From Limanda limanda (taxonomy: Eukaryota; Chordata; Actinopteri; Pleuronectiformes; Pleuronectidae), in assembly GCF_963576545.1 (NCBI RefSeq), contig NC_083653.1, forward strand, positions 12,843,858 through 12,907,857: a stretch of 64,000 nt of DNA. The letters are read 5' to 3'. Every line of letters starts with the position of its first letter. Position 1 is the stretch's first letter. Made by a program: the position numbers and the translations under genes. A model generated the notes under the pieces. The model searched no databases. It had not been told where the DNA came from and saw only the letters and a list, made by a program, of their open reading frames with translations. Of this stretch, positions 31,111 to 43,100 are shown piece after piece.

Positions 31111-31220
31111 CTACAGAGAAGTGTTACAGGGCTCTGAATGAGCAGCTTCCCGTTTCTCCGGTTCCTCCACTCCTCCCTGTTGAAGACGTGGCTTCACTTC
31201 CGCGTTCGTCATATGACGCA
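31111..31220 (-). promoter_or_regulatory. pgm3 non-coding first exon and promoter
   Basis: A good donor (CTGTAG-GTAAGTG on the minus strand, intron from 31110) ends a non-coding exon whose intron runs to the acceptor before the ATG at 30171. The exon/promoter area is CpG-bearing and contains GACGTGGC (31185-31192), an XBP1/UPRE-like core, an ETS-type ACTTCCG and ATGACGCAA near 31,213. The exon 5' end is not defined. Confidence 0.55.
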
Positions 31221-32130
31221 AGCACGTCCGCCCCCGTCTGACAGTGCGCTTTGATGCACGGATGGTTTTTACTATGATGCAGCGGATTGATGATTTACAC
31301 TTAGTATGTTACATGCATGTTCTTAAAAATCTGCCTGTGCACATGTTCAGTGAACACACACACGATAAAGGCTTTTCCTAAATGACACAAAACACAATAA
31401 ATGCTATTTTTTTGGCCGATGCAGTGCAAATTTGATGTGAGATGACATGCTGTACTGCTCTGGTTGTAGCTCTATGAGTCTCAGTCCACATATAAGGCCT
31501 CAGCTGATCATTATGTGGACTCTTGGGGGGTGGTATGCTCATCAGGAGAATGCCCCCCCCCCCTGCTTGATGCACACCACACATGCACAGGAGCCACAGT
31601 CACGCTCGTATTTTTTTTTTTAACCCTTTTGGCGCATCGTGATCCGGGTTTCTGCACCCCCCGCCCCATGTCCACTCCCCTCGAAGAGACGTGCATGCGA
31701 CGTGTGTCATCCAACCAAGCAGCACCCTCTGAAGGGGGGAGGAGCCTCCGGTGGTGCTGGTCATATATACAGATAACAGAAATTAATAAATAAACAATCG
31801 ACAGGAGGGGGAAGGAGTGATAGGAAATTCCCATCTGCCCTTTTTTTTTCTTCCTCTTCCCGGGTATCTTGCGCAGCAGCACCACTGGGGGAGCGGTGCG
31901 CAATTTTTTCTCCGTGTGTGAAGCAGCATTTCTGAGCCGGAACGTACAGATCAGTGAGGAGAATAGAGCAGAAGATAGGGAACACCGCAATCTGACCACA
32001 GAAGGAACCATTGCGGTTTTTTTTTTCCTGTCTTTATTTGAATGCACTCCTGCAGGAGGAGGGGAAGCAGCCAAACCTGATGCGCCCTCCTAACTGGATC
32101 TTTGCGCGGCCTTGCATTAGACGATTTTTC
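31221..32130. other. Intergenic spacer between pgm3 and snap91 promoters
   Basis: About 0.9 kb between two divergent genes. It contains a C11 tract near 31,552, a T run at about 31,610-31,622 and other low-complexity sequence. No exon is supported. Confidence 0.6.
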
Positions 32131-32140
32131 TAAATATATA

Positions 32141-32146
32141 TATAAA
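32141..32146 (+). promoter_or_regulatory. Candidate snap91 TATA box
   Basis: TATAAA at the end of an ATATATATATAAA stretch, about 470 bp before the snap91 ATG. If used, the first exon would run from about 32,170 to the donor at 32,340. The AT-rich context lowers the confidence. Confidence 0.4.
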
Positions 32147-32262
32147 CGATCGGAAGAGGTTCAGTGGTGCAGCATCGTCCATTGGTCCAATTTGAGAAAT
32201 TATTGCTGCGGGCTGAGGGAGCAGCTTCCACCGCCACTTGACTCTTACATAACCGGGTGGCT

Positions 32263-32283
32263 CGAGCTGTCCAAGGTGCTGAA
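32263..32283 (-). promoter_or_regulatory. RE1/NRSE-like REST binding site
   Basis: On the minus strand the 21 bases begin TTCAGCACC, have a two-base spacer TT, and continue GGACAGC. They satisfy every fixed position of the REST/NRSF consensus NTYAGMRCCNNRGMSAG. The site lies in the probable first non-coding exon of snap91, a neuron-restricted gene, which is where REST sites often occur in neuronal genes. Confidence 0.75.
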
Positions 32284-32339
32284 CCGAGCGGTCCGGACCT
32301 GGGGGACGGGACAAGCCGTGGGGGGATTCACAACCTTGC

Positions 32340-32454
32340 GTAAGTCTGATCATGTCACCACACACGCGATCAACGTGACCGCACGATTTTCATGCGAGAA
32401 TAACACTTATTAGGTTTTCATCTCATCCTGTGCGTGTTTTTTCCGCCCACACAG
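32340..32454 (+). other. Candidate 5' UTR intron of snap91
   Basis: A strong donor (CCTTGC-GTAAGT at 32340) is followed 115 nt later by a pyrimidine-rich acceptor (TTTTTTCCGCCCACACAG ending at 32454). It would join a leader exon carrying the RE1-like site to the exon holding the ATG at 32610. No transcript evidence is available. Confidence 0.4.
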
Positions 32455-32609
32455 AAGGTCACAGGCCTACATCGGGGAGGAAAACGCACGGGATCGGCTC
32501 GACCCAACCGCACCACCTGGGTTTTATTCACATTCATCTTTCTTCATTGTATCGTCCCCTGCTTCGAGACGCGTTTTCCTGAGCCGGTCCATTCAGCAGG
32601 AGAGAGAAA

Positions 32610-35600
32610 ATGTCGGGGCAAACGCTCACGGATCGCATCGCCGCTGCGCAGTACCAGCTAACGGGATCAGACATGGCCCGAGCTGTCTGCAAAGCCACCA
32701 CTCATGAAGTGATGGCGCCCAAGAAAAAGCACCTGGACTGTAAGTGCACTCGTTTCCTCTTCTATTCCTTATACTGCAGGCATGTAAGAGGCAACAGGCC
32801 CCTATTCACACACACGTGCAGAAGCATGCACAGGCCACATGCCAGCACAGCCATAAGAGCCATTAAGACCAGTCACTTGTTAATTCCCCTTTGCTTAAAT
32901 GGGTGTGGTGCCATAATGAATTGATGCAGCCATTGTGGTGAACCCCCTGCTGACCCTATGTGTCAGCCTTCAGTAAAGATGATGGACACTCATGCATGAG
33001 AGAGAGTAAGACAGGAGACAGTTAGGTATCAGTAGAAAAGGCCATATTTGAAATTGGACAGACAAGTAATCCCATTTATTGAATATTTGCGCTTCTGCAA
33101 AGCAATTATTTAATTTAACTTCACATTAAAGCTTTATTGATGCAAAACCACAGAAAGCCTAAAGGTATAAATAGTAATGTTTATAAGTGTCCTCACATTT
33201 ATTTAAATTCCAAGCAAAGTTGCATATAGGTCACTGGGCCATTGGATATAATCCTCGCTGAATAAAATTATCAAACCTCACAGCTTTATTGACGCATCTA
33301 CACATGACAGCAGGCAACCCATATGACAAATCATGATTAATCACCATCATCTCCCACAAATACTGAGTCAGACCAAAGCGGTGGTGTGGTGCTGAACACA
33401 CATGGTAATGGGTGTAGTCAAGTTGGGCTATATGTCTTATGGTTTGTCTGTGTTTGGTCGCTCTATGTGCCAGTCTGGTCCTGTGTCTTGGGCTGGGACC
33501 TTATATCTTGCGATCCGCTACCCTGCTGAATAATTTAATAATCAGCCAATGACTGTCTTGCATTATTCACACAGCCAAAGGTGACAATGCTAATCCCAGA
33601 ATGGGCCAGAGACTATGGCCACAGATTATGGCCAGAGACCATTGTTCCACCTTTTTTCTGCTGCTCTCGTGTGTTTGTTGTCTGTGTCTTTGTCTTACTT
33701 TGGACAGTACCGTCTTGGACTTGTTTAGCTGCCGGTACAGATAAGGATTCTTAGGAATTTGTGATTTATTGCCAATCCAGTTCAACAAGATATACTGTAG
33801 ATACATGAACACGTTGCCTCCCTGAAGGTTTTTAGACTGTGAGGTTATGCTGTATCCATTTCTGGGGCGATTCAACAAGCTCCCTATATATAGGCCACTG
33901 TGCTGCTCTAGCACTTGTATCTTGGCTGAAGAAAATTCCTAACCTAAAAAAAGTGATAATCATCTCCACTCATACCAACATTAAATCAGTGAAATACACT
34001 CAAATAATACGTTGTTTTTTTTGTCTACATTGATATAGCAATTTAGGTTGAAATATAAACTAATAATTGAACGGCTGTATACGCTACTGCAGTTATAAGT
34101 CACCGATGCCATTATTTTAGATTCACTTGACAAAAACCTGTCAAATGTATTCCTTTATCTTGGTGGCACAGACTTTGACCCTTGGGATGGATGGATGGGA
34201 TTGTGGTGGTGCAGTGAGGTTGCCATGTCAACAGATTGTGAGATTCAGTCAATGGCAGGGTAAGATTGCCACCGAGGGAGATTGTGACAAGGAAGACGGC
34301 AAATGACAGCGCTGTCATCTCGAGAGTGCAGAGACAATCAAATCAAAATGAATGCATGGCTCTTTAACAAAACTCGTAGACTGAAAAATTATTGTTGCTA
34401 AATGTTGACGATATGAAATTATGCTTTAGTGAAGTTTAATCTGTATTTGGGATTGTCTTCTCATTGTGGACTATTTAAAAGTATGAGCAGCCCGTAGAGG
34501 AATTGTGTGTGATCATAGTTATTTCAAAATTACATGTGCCTTTTCACCCTAATTTCTACTCCAAAATAAAATCTGCAAAGGATATATATCTATGGAGGAT
34601 TCTCCTCTGTGTGAAGAGGTACTTCTAATGTTCTTTTGCCCCTGATGCATGTACACGATTTCTTCTAAAATGAGGCCCACAGTGCACACAGGAAATAAAA
34701 CATCACCATGAACCATAAAACGCCCTCTGTTGAATTTCATATTCTTGTTTATCTAGTTGTGTTTTTCTCTTTTTAATAAAACGACCGCTGGAGGGCAAGT
34801 GTTTGCTCCAAATTTTCAGGGGAAACATGTGGTCCACACAAGGTCAACTGAAAATAAAGACCCTAGGGTTTGTTCACCACCAAAGGCAATAGATACAATT
34901 CATCACAAAGGAATTGGATGTAGAAATGTAGAAATGGGTGCACATCATGTGTCCAGAAGTGTAGGGCGCTGTGTCTGTGAATCACTCTAGCAGGAGCCAC
35001 AGCATCTGTGTCATGATGGTAAAACCTGCTTGCATTCTTGCTGAGAATAAGCAAAGTTGAGTTATAGTGAAGCGCACACAAAATGTAGGGCCTATGCTTA
35101 GCCTAAATCTGTTTAATTAAGTGAATATCTGCTTTAACGTATGACATTACTGACCATTTGTGTCTCCTAATGCGCTTAAGTCATTTAAACCTTTGCATGT
35201 TCTTTACACTCGTTAGCGCTCTTGTTTATTGTCTGCGATTTTTTGGGTGTGTTTGAAGTTGAAATGGTGTACGCTGCCCTAATGTTAGCATCGTGCTAAC
35301 AGTTCCACAACAGAATTATTCACACTGTATAGATTGAAAAAGTATCAGTGTGTAGTTGGGTACACAATAATTACTGAGTAAGAAGGTTTATTTTGGTGAC
35401 ATGTGGAGTAAATAGGTGTGAAATCACGTTATCGTGTCTGTTCTGTGTAATTTTATCTGGAATAATCGGGCTAGTAGTTTGTTGTGAAACTTTAAATCTC
35501 ATAGTAGCAGACAGACTCACTTACACACAGTCACACACAAACTTACACTCACACCGTATGAGGCCTCACAGTTCATTATTAGAACTCTCCTGTGGGCCGT

Positions 35601-38600
35601 GGATTACCGTAAGAGTCTTTATTTAGCTCAGTCAATCCTCATTAGACTCACACACACACACACGATCATATGCACATGTAATTGGAGGTGTGTATGTTTC
35701 TCATAATGATGTCACAACTAGATTACTGCCCATGATTTGGCCCATATGGCAACACAATAAAACACCAGTAAACATATATTATATCTACACACACAGTTAT
35801 TAGTGGATATCCTGAGCTTAAAATCTCCGAAAATAGCAGTGGACAGCTCTGTATTTACGATGTCAGCATGAGTAATAACTTTGTTGCTGCGCCGGTGACA
35901 TGATTATGTTATATAATCACATTTCAGCCTTTGTTGACCATGTCTATGTGTATGCGTGTGTGCATGCATCTTCTGAAATTTCACAGAGAAAAGAGGCAAA
36001 AGGAGAGAAAGAAGAAGAGAGTTAACTGAGGGATGGTGGATGGAGATTTGAATGAGAGAGAGTAATGATCCTTCAGAATAAAAAACGCAAGCATGGCTAA
36101 GAGGTTTTGTTGAAAAGACTCTACAGTAATAGAGGCCGTGGTGTAGGGACAACAGATTGATGGTACTGCAGTCATCATTAAACACAAGAGCAACATGAGC
36201 AGAGCTGTGTGGCTGTTACCATTTGGTCAAACTGTATGTATATATTACAGATAATTATCATTTTATAAAAATACAGACAAAAGACATTTCATAAAAACGA
36301 TTATGATGTTTTCTCAATTTTGTGCTGATAAGATAAATTAATCAGAGCCTTTATACACAACAGTGCTGGTAACAAAACTCGGATTATACTGCTAGTGTGA
36401 AATAGAGGGTGTGAAAACAGGAGAATAAGTGTTTATGTATATGTGCTGTACGGGGGCGGAGCAGTGAGGCTAGAACCAGTGATTAGTTATAATCTGTTTA
36501 CATCCCCCCCAACCACCCTAACCTTCCCAGCTTACCACCTTTTTATGACCTTGGGCAGCCTCACTGCTCTAACTCTCATCTCTCATGTCAACATAACTGG
36601 TTCTCAGCAGACTTCCTGCTGTTCCTCTGAGCGTCTGCTCTTTCTCTTCCCTCACTCTGCCCCACCTTGCCTTTCTGGGTCTCCAGTTTGGTATCTAGCT
36701 GCTTGAGGCAAGGCCAAGGTCTATTCAATACACTGGCCTTCCTCTTCTTCCATTATTAGAGGTACCTGCCAATATTTGCTGCATTCCTCTCGGGTATGCT
36801 CAGTGCTGCTCTTGTTTGTCAATGTCAAGGGGGCAGGCTGTTCAATTTCATTTTTCACTTCCACAACGAATGCAATGTCTGCCCTTGAATTCTTTTATTT
36901 CATGGATTCCTGATATTTAAGGACCTTGAGTACTCTATGTAGCATTATTCACATACAACTTTTTTTTCTTGCTCGACCAAGTTCTCTTGTTGCGTTTATA
37001 TTGTTAATTTTATAATAATTTTATATTTCTCTTTCTGTGGCCTCTCTCTCTCTGTTTCTGAGAATGAAGAAATTAAATGTTAGATTAGTTGATATAAAGC
37101 TGTGAGATTGTGTGTCGTCATCATCAGCTGATCAGGATCCTTCTTTATGAAGCCTGTGTTTGATATGATTTGTGTATTTCTGAAATTAAAATCTCTGGGC
37201 AATTTATGAAATTGTGATTCGGTGTTTGAATCTGTGTCATTAGTGACCAGTCAATGTAGCACAGAAGGAGATATACGTGTTAACATCCCACTGCACTTGT
37301 ACAGATAGTGTTCCACTTAGAGCAGTGGTTCAGACACTTTACTTTAGGAGACCTCTCTATCTGTCTGAACTGGCAACCAGGGAGGGGAGATGACAAAGCA
37401 CTATTCGCTACCTCTGCATTGTCAGCGCGTGCCAACGTGTGTGTGGGTGCGTGTGTGTGGGCACCAACATCAATTTGTATTTGCGTCAGGTCCCTCTCCT
37501 GGCTTAATATTCTCACGGGTCTCTGGAGCAGCTCTGCAGTGAACATTTAGCTTTCACACTTAATCAAAGTTTGATCACAGCTATTGAAATTATGTACGCA
37601 TAGGTCTAAAAATAAACTGACTCCTCTTACATACCAAATTGGAGGAAACTTCCCTAATCAGCTAACCCCTCAACGCCATCAGACATCAGTAGACAGATTT
37701 ATCGAACCATTGTGTAAATACTAACGTTTCTCTGTGACTGTGCACTTTGCAGACCTGGTGTCGGCCACCAACACCACCAACGTGAACATCCCTCAGATGG
37801 CTGACACGCTGTTTGAGCGGGCCACCAATGCCAGCTGGGTGGTCGTGTTCAAGGCCCTCGTCACCAGCCATCACATGTGTGTCCACGGCAATGAGGTGAG
37901 CGAGCGTGATACAGACCAATCACATCTGGACCAAATACAGTTCAAGCTTTACTCCATTCCATTTGAATTCAGCAAGACATGTATGAAATCTACAGTTACT
38001 GTTACTCTTTTATAGTATGTAAAAGCACTGATTACGAAGGGGCTTGTCCTTGTCCTATCCACATGTAAAAGAAATGTGTTGGTAGATAACTGAGGTTACC
38101 ACTTTGGAGAGCGGAAATTGGTCCTATGAGTGTGATTGTGGTAAAGGTTGTGTGCTGATTGTGTCACAGCTGTGACCACAATTTCTCCAAGAAACAAAGT
38201 GACTCCTGTGGGTCCAATGTGCAAGCAGCTATCAATGGAATCACCCTGAACAGGTTGTCATTGTATCACAGGGCTAACATACTGACATCCACACAAATGG
38301 ATGATTAAGAGTCTCTAATTAATGGAACCCCAATCAGCATGTTTCTGGACTGTGGGAGGAATGAAGTAGATCATGCAAACACACAGAAAGATAGGATTCG
38401 AACAATGTGGCAGTGAGGAGACAGTGCTACCCAGCTGGACAATGATGTGTTGAAAAGCCAATTGAAAATTAAAGTGACAAAGTGTTAATGTGTTTTCTTT
38501 ATTGTAGGGCTTGGATTCAATTATTTGCTTCACTGCTTTTGACAGATACTGTTTAATTAGTTTTCTGTATCTTTCACAGCGATTCATTCAGTACTTGGCC

Positions 38601-40144
38601 TCCAGGACCTCCCTGTTCAACCTCAGCAACTTTATCGACAAAACCGGCTCTCACGGTAAGAACAAGACCAAGTCTGATAGTGCATGTGTGTGAGTAGGTG
38701 CGTGCATGTGTGTGCACATAATGTCTGTATCCAGTTGAGTATAATCTTTCTTATTATTTGGCAATGCAAAAAGACACAGCAAGAGATACACACAAATCAC
38801 AAGAGGGACACACACTTACCTATATTATGACAATTTAAAAAAGCATACAAAGAACAGATATACATTTTCTGGATGTCTTAAGACTACATGCAAAGAGTGT
38901 ACTGCAGTTTATTGAAGGATTTGCACTGATATAGACTGATATATTAAAAATGTACAGTAAAAGAAATATATAACAGAGAATATTTTTCTATTTAGGCTAT
39001 GACATGTCTACATTCATCAGACGGTATGGACGATACCTGAATGAGAAAGCTTTCGCCTACCGCCAGATGGCTTTTGACTTCACCAGAGTCAAGAAGGGGT
39101 ATGTTAACCATGGCCATCGCTGTCTGTGCTGAAATACTTGATACACCCCATGGCTTTTCTTATCTGTGAGGAATATCTAATCTTTTCTCAGTGCTGAGGG
39201 CGTGATGAGGACCATGACCACTGAGAAGCTGTTGAAAGGCATGCCTGTTCTTCAGACTGAGATTGACACACTCATGGAGTTTGATGTGAGTACAGCTTTG
39301 GCTTGATTTCTACTCTTATTTGAATTGACAGTGTCAGGTGGTGAAGGTTTATTTATTGGTTTTGTCATTGGTCTCTCTTCTCAGATTCATCCCAAGGAGC
39401 TGAACAATGGGATCATCAATGCTGCATTTTTGCTTCTCTTCAAGGACCTGGTCAAACTGTTTGCCTCCTACAATGATGGCGTCATCAACCTATTAGGTCA
39501 GTAAGTGCACGAGTCTCTCTTGCTTGGCAACCCACCTATCACCATGAATCTGAACCCGCAAACCTCCTTTGCTCTTTACATAGAGAAATACTTCAAGATG
39601 AAGAAGAACGAATGTAAGGAGGCCTTGGAGATCTATAAGAGGTTCCTGACCAGGGTGACCAAGATTGGGGAATTCATGAAGCTGGCTGAGGTAGGAAAGC
39701 CCTTAAAAGTACATCCATAATTATATATAGCTGTGTGGTACTTCCGATTATTAACTCTTTCTCTATTCAACAGACAGTTGGAGTCGACAAAAATGACATT
39801 CCTGACATTAACTATGTAAGTAAACACTCTGCATGTTTATTGTTTGCCCGCGGGTAGTATTGGGATAAGACTATGATGCACATGAATGCCACCCAATCCA
39901 CCTCTCTCTTACAAACACACACACACACACCCCGTCTCACCCACCACCATCTCCCCAACCCAGTGTCTCCACCCGGGGGTAGTGGTGGATCTAGCAGACT
40001 CAGATGAAGAAGACTGTCCGTTTAAAACTCTGGAGGACCCGGTAACCATGGATACTGGGAATGCCTTGGTTGAGTGTGTTTGCGAGATGGAGTGTCAGCA
40101 TGTTTAATTAAATTTGACAAACACATTAGACACAAAAAATCTTA

Positions 40145-40186
<42 letters not shown>

Positions 40187-43100
40187 TACATGCATGTGGG
40201 CATTGCAGTGACTTTCTCCAGCGCCCTCTTACTCTGAAAGCTTCAACACGTGTTTTTCTACGGAAATAGAAATGTAGGCTACACATATAGGCCGAGAGTG
40301 TGACTCCAGACTCATGTAGGGAGGATCATTTATTCATTACTCCCAGTTTGATTTTTTTTGTTAGGCTCCCAGCAGTATCCTGGAGTCTCTGGAAACACAC
40401 ATGAATGGTCTGGAGGACGTAAAGACCGGAAAGAAGGGGTAAGAAAATGTTAAATAACATTTCTTTTTATTTCAGTTCAGTGCTTCTTTCTCTCAGTTTG
40501 ACACCAAGATAACAGAAGTAAATGAGGCTGACACTGAGCAAACTCAGTCCTTGTTTTTCATGAGCTGTGTCACTACAAACTTACATAAGTGAGAGAAATG
40601 TTGAAAACCGAGCATATAGCATAGGCTGCTAATTTTCTATAATTTCCGTTAACCCTTCCTCTCTTTTATTCCCCATTTATGTTCATTTGGAATCACCAGT
40701 GAAGGGTGAGCATACGTTGTATGTTTTGTTGGGAGTTTACCTACTACTTAGAAAACTGTGTATTTAGAGCCATTTCACTCCCCAAAGTAAACCTACACAT
40801 TATTCACATGTGAATGTGAAATGTGTTCATTGGTGTGATCACGTGTCTGAACTCTGCAAGAGACACATGTTTTGATGAGCAGTAAGTCACCACATGTGTG
40901 TGCCCATCCTGACATGCAGTGTGAATTGGTAAATGAAGGGTTTTATTCCAAAGTTTGAAGCGGAACAAAGTTAGAATACTTTGAACAATTGTTTGCATCA
41001 GATGATTGTGTATGCATCGGACATACAATATGGTGCTTTGGATATAAACTCTCTTCATATGATCATATATTACTCAATCCGTCTTTCATATTTGTTTGAT
41101 TTCTTCAGTTTAGGTTTTTAGACATAATAATAGATCCATCAAATAGTTTCCAGCCTTTCCCACAAATATCTGTCCTTTTCAAATCAAACACTAACTCCTT
41201 CTCTTCTACTCTTTCAGGTCTCCAACAAAGGTATGATACACCTTTGATATAGCCTTTTATTTTTTCTAAGTTGTTCTGGTCTGATGTAGCACTGAAACAG
41301 GGTTTCCCTCGTCTATCTTTCAGGGATCGCCGACCAACAACGTGTCTCCAACATCGACTCCATCCAAATCTTCAAACGCTGTTCCCACACTGCAGCCTCC
41401 TCCCGGGGAGAGTGCTGGTGCCGCTGCTTCAGCCGCTCCAGAAACAGTGGAAGAGTAAGTAACTGTTTTCTGTGACCTTTCTGTGTCGTGTCATCTTGGT
41501 TGTGCTACACATTGTAGCACAGAATACTAAAAAAAACTTTATTAAATATAAATGTTTAACAATGAACGTTCCCTTCAACTTTAAAAAACAATTACACCAG
41601 ATCTAATTTGATAGTAACAGTGTTTAAGGTGGACAGCCACCCAGAATTGAAGTCAGAACATCCCAATCATTACTGCGCAGATTCTATATAAGCAAATATT
41701 TTTGCTTCATTTCTGGGTAGTAAGAGGAAGTGTAGACACGTTTATATACAGTCTTTGGTAGTAGCAGGTAATTTCTACGATTATTTTGGTCATTTATTGT
41801 GACTCTAGGCTGCTGAGTCTTCCACTTTGTTCTGAACTGAAATAACTTTAAATAATTGGATGCATGGCCATGATATTGTAAACAGACATGGCCGGTCAAC
41901 AGAGGATGAACCCTGCTGACAATTAGGGATCCACTGACTTCTCATCTGATGCCATGAGGTTGATATTTTTGGTTTTGAGTGAAATATTAAATTCAGATTT
42001 TTTCCTAGGATAAATATAAACTTGTGGGATCCCTTAACTTTTGCTCCATCTTCAGGTTAAAGTTTTTTACATGCCCAATACTTGGGTTTAACTACCAGTG
42101 CAATTAAAATTACAAAAAGCTGAAACAAGAACAACAGAGAGAAGGAACTTTACATCATTCTCTCTCTCTATTTCTTTCCCAATCCTACAGTTCCTTGCTG
42201 GACCTGGATCCTCTGTCCTCCTCAGGTCCCTCAGGACCATCAGCTGCCCCTACATCTTGGGGAGGTAAGTCTTCCTCCTTCATGTCAAATCACATTCATT
42301 TACATTGTATTGTGGATATAATCAATAGTATTTTACTTTTATTTCATTCCATCTTGATGTTTGAGTTTGTCTTTTGACATTTTTGACATTTAAATTGATA
42401 AAATATGTATTTCCTCTTATCTGTATTCTGCTTCCAAAGATCTTCTTGGATCAGGTGAGTGTCACTCTTTGCTTCACTTTACCTCCAGTCTCTAGTATAG
42501 ATCTCAATGTAATTGATTCTCTTTCTCAAGTAACTTTAATGACATAGCCTGAAAACACCATAAATTTCCAAATTCTGAGTTTTCAGATAGTCATGAATGT
42601 ACCAGTTGGACACTGTTACCTCCCTGTTTGTCTCCTCAAGCTGTTTTCTTTAGTCTGAGTGTTGTCTTTGTTTCTCTCTGCCTTCCCTCTCCTCTCCCCC
42701 TTCACATATTTCATTGTCTATTTTTGGTTTTCGATGGGGCTTTTTCGGTTGGTTGTTTTTTATTGGTTGATTATGACCGGATGGTGTTTATTCAACTTTA
42801 ATTTGGTTAAAAATGGATTTTGCTTTGATTTGTCGATTCCAAATGATCTGATTTGGGTTTGATTTGGATTTGACCTTTGTTTTGGTTTGATTTTCGTTCA
42901 CTGTCCTGAACGGTGACTCAATTGGTTATTTTTGTTGCTTTTTTGGGGGATTTATTTTGGTGCATTTCTTTGGGGATTTCGAACAATCCGTTGGTACTCG
43001 CAGAAATGGGCGATTCCTTGGTATCTGAACCCACCCTCACAGCAGAGCCCACCCCCTCTTCTGCAGCAGCAACGCCCACCCCTGCAGCAGCAGAACCCGG

